Of a stretch of 64,000 nucleotides of DNA, positions 61,704 through 64,000 are shown piece after piece. The DNA is taken from NCBI GenBank assembly GCA_934644775.1, contig CAKUDB010000012.1:1-64000 (forward strand), read 5' to 3'. The number at the start of each line of letters is the position of its first letter. Position 1 is the stretch's first letter. The position numbers were made by a program, and so were the translations under genes. Source of the DNA: an uncultured bacterium. Its GTDB lineage: Bacteria > Vulcanimicrobiota > Xenobia > Xenobiales > Xenobiaceae. A model generated the notes under the pieces. The model was not told the origin of the DNA. It ran no database searches and saw only the letters and a list, made by a program, of their open reading frames with translations.

Positions 61704-61774
61704 AGCAACCACTCTAAAATTGCAGTAGACGTTTGTAAATTATAAAATCAAGTTGAACACCCTTTCATAGCTTG

Positions 61775-61865
61775 TTACGAGTTGAGTATATCGCTTATTT
61801 CATCGTTAAAACTTTCTTGTGCTGTCCTATAATTCAGTTTTAGGCCATGTCGAGGTTTAGTTCAG
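61775..61865 (-). pseudogene. Remnant of an IS30-type transposase C-terminus
   Basis: On the minus strand the frame reads PRHGLKLNYRTAQESFNDEI then SDILNS and a stop. This follows the end of IS30-family transposases (LNxRPRxxLxYxTAxExFxxEI). The preceding Leu-Asn lies one base out of frame (61860-61865), and the rest of the gene is gone. Confidence 0.5.
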
Positions 61866-61906
61866 TGATAAGAAAAAATCCATATGAATAAAGGAGGCAT
61901 ACTGTA

Positions 61907-61984
61907 ATGATTAGTCCTGATAAACGCAAGATAGTGGCTTTTGACAAAGATAGCAAAAAAGCAGCTTTCGCCTATTACTTATAA
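61907..61984 (+). CDS. Possible small protein or stump of a lost gene (25 aa)
   Basis: A strong AAAGGAGG nine bases before ATG 61907 introduces MISPDKRKIVAFDKDSKKAA then FAYYL and a TAA stop. After the stop the frame continues VEYFDAIDE and a second stop. The good ribosome binding site suggests a gene start, but the length and the position beside an IS30 remnant suggest a truncated gene. Confidence 0.35.
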   Translation: MISPDKRKIVAFDKDSKKAAFAYYL

Positions 61985-62085
61985 GTTGAATACTTTGACG
62001 CAATAGACGAGTAGCCTATGAGTAAAAATACACAAAATGTAAACTAAATTATGCTTTGTATTATGTCATCTAGCGATACTTTTAT

Positions 62086-62595
62086 TCACTGTTTATTGGC
62101 GATATACTCCAACAATTGCTTTTTATCGATTAAGCGCTGATTGGATGAGCCGCGAAAATTGAGACGTAAATCTTTTTTAGCTTCAACAAAGGGGCCATCT
62201 ACCAGCATATCTAGATGCTGTAAAATATGGGTTGTTACTTCACAGTACGCACGGCCGACTGGTAGTAAGTCGTCTATAAGATAGCCTGTATAGCCCCAGA
62301 TATCTTTTTGCGGCAGTTCTTGCTTAATTCTATGCAATAATGGCCAGAGAATACGTTGGTGCTCAATTGTAAAAGGTTCGCCACCTAATAAAGTAAGGCC
62401 GCGCACGTGGGGATGGTGCAAGAACTTAATAATTTTCTCTTCTGTATCTTTAGTATAAGGTTGGCCGTAGCTTTCGTCCCAGGTTTCTTGATTGAAACAA
62501 TTGAAGCAATGATGTGGACAGCCAGAGACGAAAAATGAAACGCGGATTCCCGTACCGTTAGCCACATCTAAAGGGATAATCTTTGCATAATTCAT
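62086..62595 (-). CDS. nrdG: Anaerobic ribonucleotide reductase activating protein
   Basis: NrdG uses SAM and a 4Fe-4S cluster to put the glycyl radical on NrdD. The radical-SAM cysteines are in VSGCPHHCFNCFN (CxxxCxxC, about residues 26-33). GLTLLGGEPF is the SAM-contacting GGE motif, and DIWGYTGYLIDDL and DMLVDGPFVEAKKDLRLNFR are typical of the family. It has 169 residues, normal length. It follows nrdD on the same strand after 98 bases. Confidence 0.95.
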   Translation of the reverse strand: MNYAKIIPLDVANGTGIRVSFFVSGCPHHCFNCFNQETWDESYGQPYTKDTEEKIIKFLHHPHVRGLTLLGGEPFTIEHQRILWPLLHRIKQELPQKDIWGYTGYLIDDLLPVGRAYCEVTTHILQHLDMLVDGPFVEAKKDLRLNFRGSSNQRLIDKKQLLEYIANKQ

Positions 62596-62638
62596 ATTAC
62601 AAATCGACCTTTACTAAAAATACAAATAATCCAAATCG

Positions 62639-62679
62639 GCAGTATAACTACTATACAATAGGTATAATAACTATACTGC
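62639..62679. other. Inverted repeat between nrdD and nrdG
   Basis: GCAGTATA (62639-62646) pairs with TATACTGC (62672-62679), with further partial pairing inside. No T-run follows on the coding strand, so it is more likely a regulatory or RNA-stability hairpin than a terminator. Confidence 0.5.
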
Positions 62680-62693
62680 TTAATTTTTACTTA

Positions 62694-64000
62694 TTATAAG
62701 TGCATAACGCGGTCATGAATCTCTTGAGTGCGCCCTTGGTTCCAATATTGGGAACCGATATAGCCGCAAGTACGTCTAGCTACATTCATGGTACTTTGGT
62801 CTAAATTACCGCAATTGGGGCAGCGCCAGACGTATTTATGGTCTTTATTTTCCACAACTTCAATTTCACCATCAAAGCCGCAGTTCTGGCAATAGTCGCT
62901 CTTAGTATTTAATTCGGCATACATAATGTTGTCGTAAATAAAGCGCATAAGTTCCAAAACGGCTTCAATGTTATTTTGTAAATTGGGCACTTCCACATAG
63001 CTAATAGCACCGCCGACAGATAAAGCTTGGAATTGAGCCTCGATAGCCAACTTGCTAAAAGCGTCTATTTGCTCAGTTACGTGAACGTGGTAGCTGTTGG
63101 TAATATAGCTCTTGTCGGTGACACCTTCTATAATACCGAAGCGTTGCTGCAAACAGCGAGCAAATTTATAAGTGGTCGACTCCAAAGGAGTACCGTAAAT
63201 GCTAAAAGCAATATTGGTTTCCTCAGTCCATTTTTTGCAAGCTTTGTTCATATACTTCATAATTTTCAAAGCTAAGGGCATAGCCTCAGGAGAAGTATGA
63301 CTCTTGCCAGTTAAATAACGAATACATTCACATAAACCGGTATAACCCAGAGAAATAGTGGAGTAGCCACCATAAAGCAGAGAGTCGATAACTTCGCCTT
63401 TTTTTAGTCTGGCTAAAGCCCCATCTTGCCAAAGAATGGGAGCTGCGTCGGAAAGTGTGCCTTTAAGACGATCGTGACGACACATTAAAGCTTTATAACA
63501 AAGCTCTAAGCGCTCATCGAAAATTTGCCAGAATTTTTCCATGTCTTTTTGACTGGAAAGGGCAATATCAACAAGATTTAAAGTGACTACGCCTTGGTTA
63601 AAACGACCGTAGTATTTGTACTGTCCATTCTTATCGCGCCAAGGAGAGAGAGCCGAGCGGCAACCCATAACTGGGAAGCAACAACCTTCTTTAAGCTCTT
63701 TCATCTTTTTTTCGCTAATATAATCGGGCACCAGACGCTTGGCAGTACATTGAGCAGCCAATTTAGTTAAATACCAATAGGGAGTATCTTCGCTAATATT
63801 GTCATCTTCAAGTACATAAATAAGCTTAGGAAAAGCCGGCGTAACGTAGACGCCTTGGCAATTTTTTACACCGACGTAGCGTTGCTTGAGAACTTCTTCA
63901 ATAATCATAGCCAAGTCGTGCCTTTCATTTTCGTTGGAGGCTTCATTTAAGTACATGAAAATAGTTACAAAGGGAGCTTGGCCATTAGTTGTAAGTAAAG
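62694..64000 (-). CDS. nrdD: Anaerobic (class III) ribonucleoside-triphosphate reductase, C-terminal part
   Basis: The gene runs off the right edge; the frame is open through base 64000 (LTTNGQAPFVTIFMYLNEAS). The visible 435 residues include GRFNQGVVTLNLVDIAL, SISLGYTGLCECI-type text (here TISLGYTGLCECIRYLTG), the zinc site CQNCG and CPNCG, and the glycyl-radical loop RRTCGYIGS near the C-terminus. It works only without oxygen, with NrdG. The N-terminal ATP-cone lies outside the window. Confidence 0.95.
   Translation of the reverse strand, partial: LLTTNGQAPFVTIFMYLNEASNENERHDLAMIIEEVLKQRYVGVKNCQGVYVTPAFPKLIYVLEDDNISEDTPYWYLTKLAAQCTAKRLVPDYISEKKMKELKEGCCFPVMGCRSALSPWRDKNGQYKYYGRFNQGVVTLNLVDIALSSQKDMEKFWQIFDERLELCYKALMCRHDRLKGTLSDAAPILWQDGALARLKKGEVIDSLLYGGYSTISLGYTGLCECIRYLTGKSHTSPEAMPLALKIMKYMNKACKKWTEETNIAFSIYGTPLESTTYKFARCLQQRFGIIEGVTDKSYITNSYHVHVTEQIDAFSKLAIEAQFQALSVGGAISYVEVPNLQNNIEAVLELMRFIYDNIMYAELNTKSDYCQNCGFDGEIEVVENKDHKYVWRCPNCGNLDQSTMNVARRTCGYIGSQYWNQGRTQEIHDRVMHL

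Overview
The window looks like part of the chromosome of a strictly anaerobic, fermentative bacterium of low-to-middle GC. It carries an oxygen-independent class III ribonucleotide reductase with its activase, a B12-dependent class II reductase, an [FeFe] hydrogenase, and a Crp/Fnr-ferredoxin-cupin-flavodiiron cluster. Several genes are Firmicutes-like (YtxH, short SppA, EFR1-type ferredoxin). An ArnT-like GT39, an HddA-like sugar kinase and a LolD-like ATPase would also fit a diderm such as the Negativicutes. The phylum cannot be fixed from the sequence alone. GTG and TTG starts are common, and they are called below where the ribosome binding site decides.

Layout. 1-1280: a HARE-HTH/Mrr-type nuclease gene between pieces of a dispersed repeat, then a 110-bp nested hairpin. 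1397-19224 is almost all minus strand: class II RNR, methyltransferase, autoregulated TetR, zinc dehydrogenase, STAS protein, YtxH, a LolD/FtsX-type ABC exporter, SppA, a secreted protein, a stand-alone MoaB/CinA-like protein, three glycosyltransferases, then tRNA-guanine transglycosylase next to a Qng1/DUF2419 queuosine-salvage hydrolase. 19453-27740, plus strand: an anchored helical protein, a 1187-aa STAND-like ATPase, a permuted ATP-grasp enzyme, a GHMP sugar kinase and an SLBB/ComEA-like protein. A flippase follows on the minus strand, then a repeat-rich gap.

29965-39392 is an AT-rich island of plus-strand genes. It holds four Sel1-repeat proteins around a kinase / von Willebrand A / PP2C triad of the TerY-P type, whose phosphatase itself ends in Sel1-like repeats. 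This is the most interesting system in the window. It is probably a phosphorylation-controlled conflict or stress module with Sel1 scaffolds.

39428-42754 is the redox-stress cluster. 43090-51575 holds a lipoprotein, a GT87 protein, secreted proteins, a YbjN-like protein with a Cys/acid-rich tail, a GT4 enzyme, rsmI, cdd and a lytic transglycosylase. A tRNA-Trp gene follows. 51944-57450 has an EFR1 ferredoxin, MBL hydrolase, GNAT, flavodoxin-like reductase, and an iron-type ABC binding protein and ATPase without a permease. 57527-61984 is a hydrogenase operon (GltD-like subunit plus HydA) with different codon use, flanked by remnants of a DUF4143 ATPase and an IS30-type transposase. The window ends with nrdG and a partial nrdD.

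All functional calls come from reading motifs and domain order. No database search was possible.
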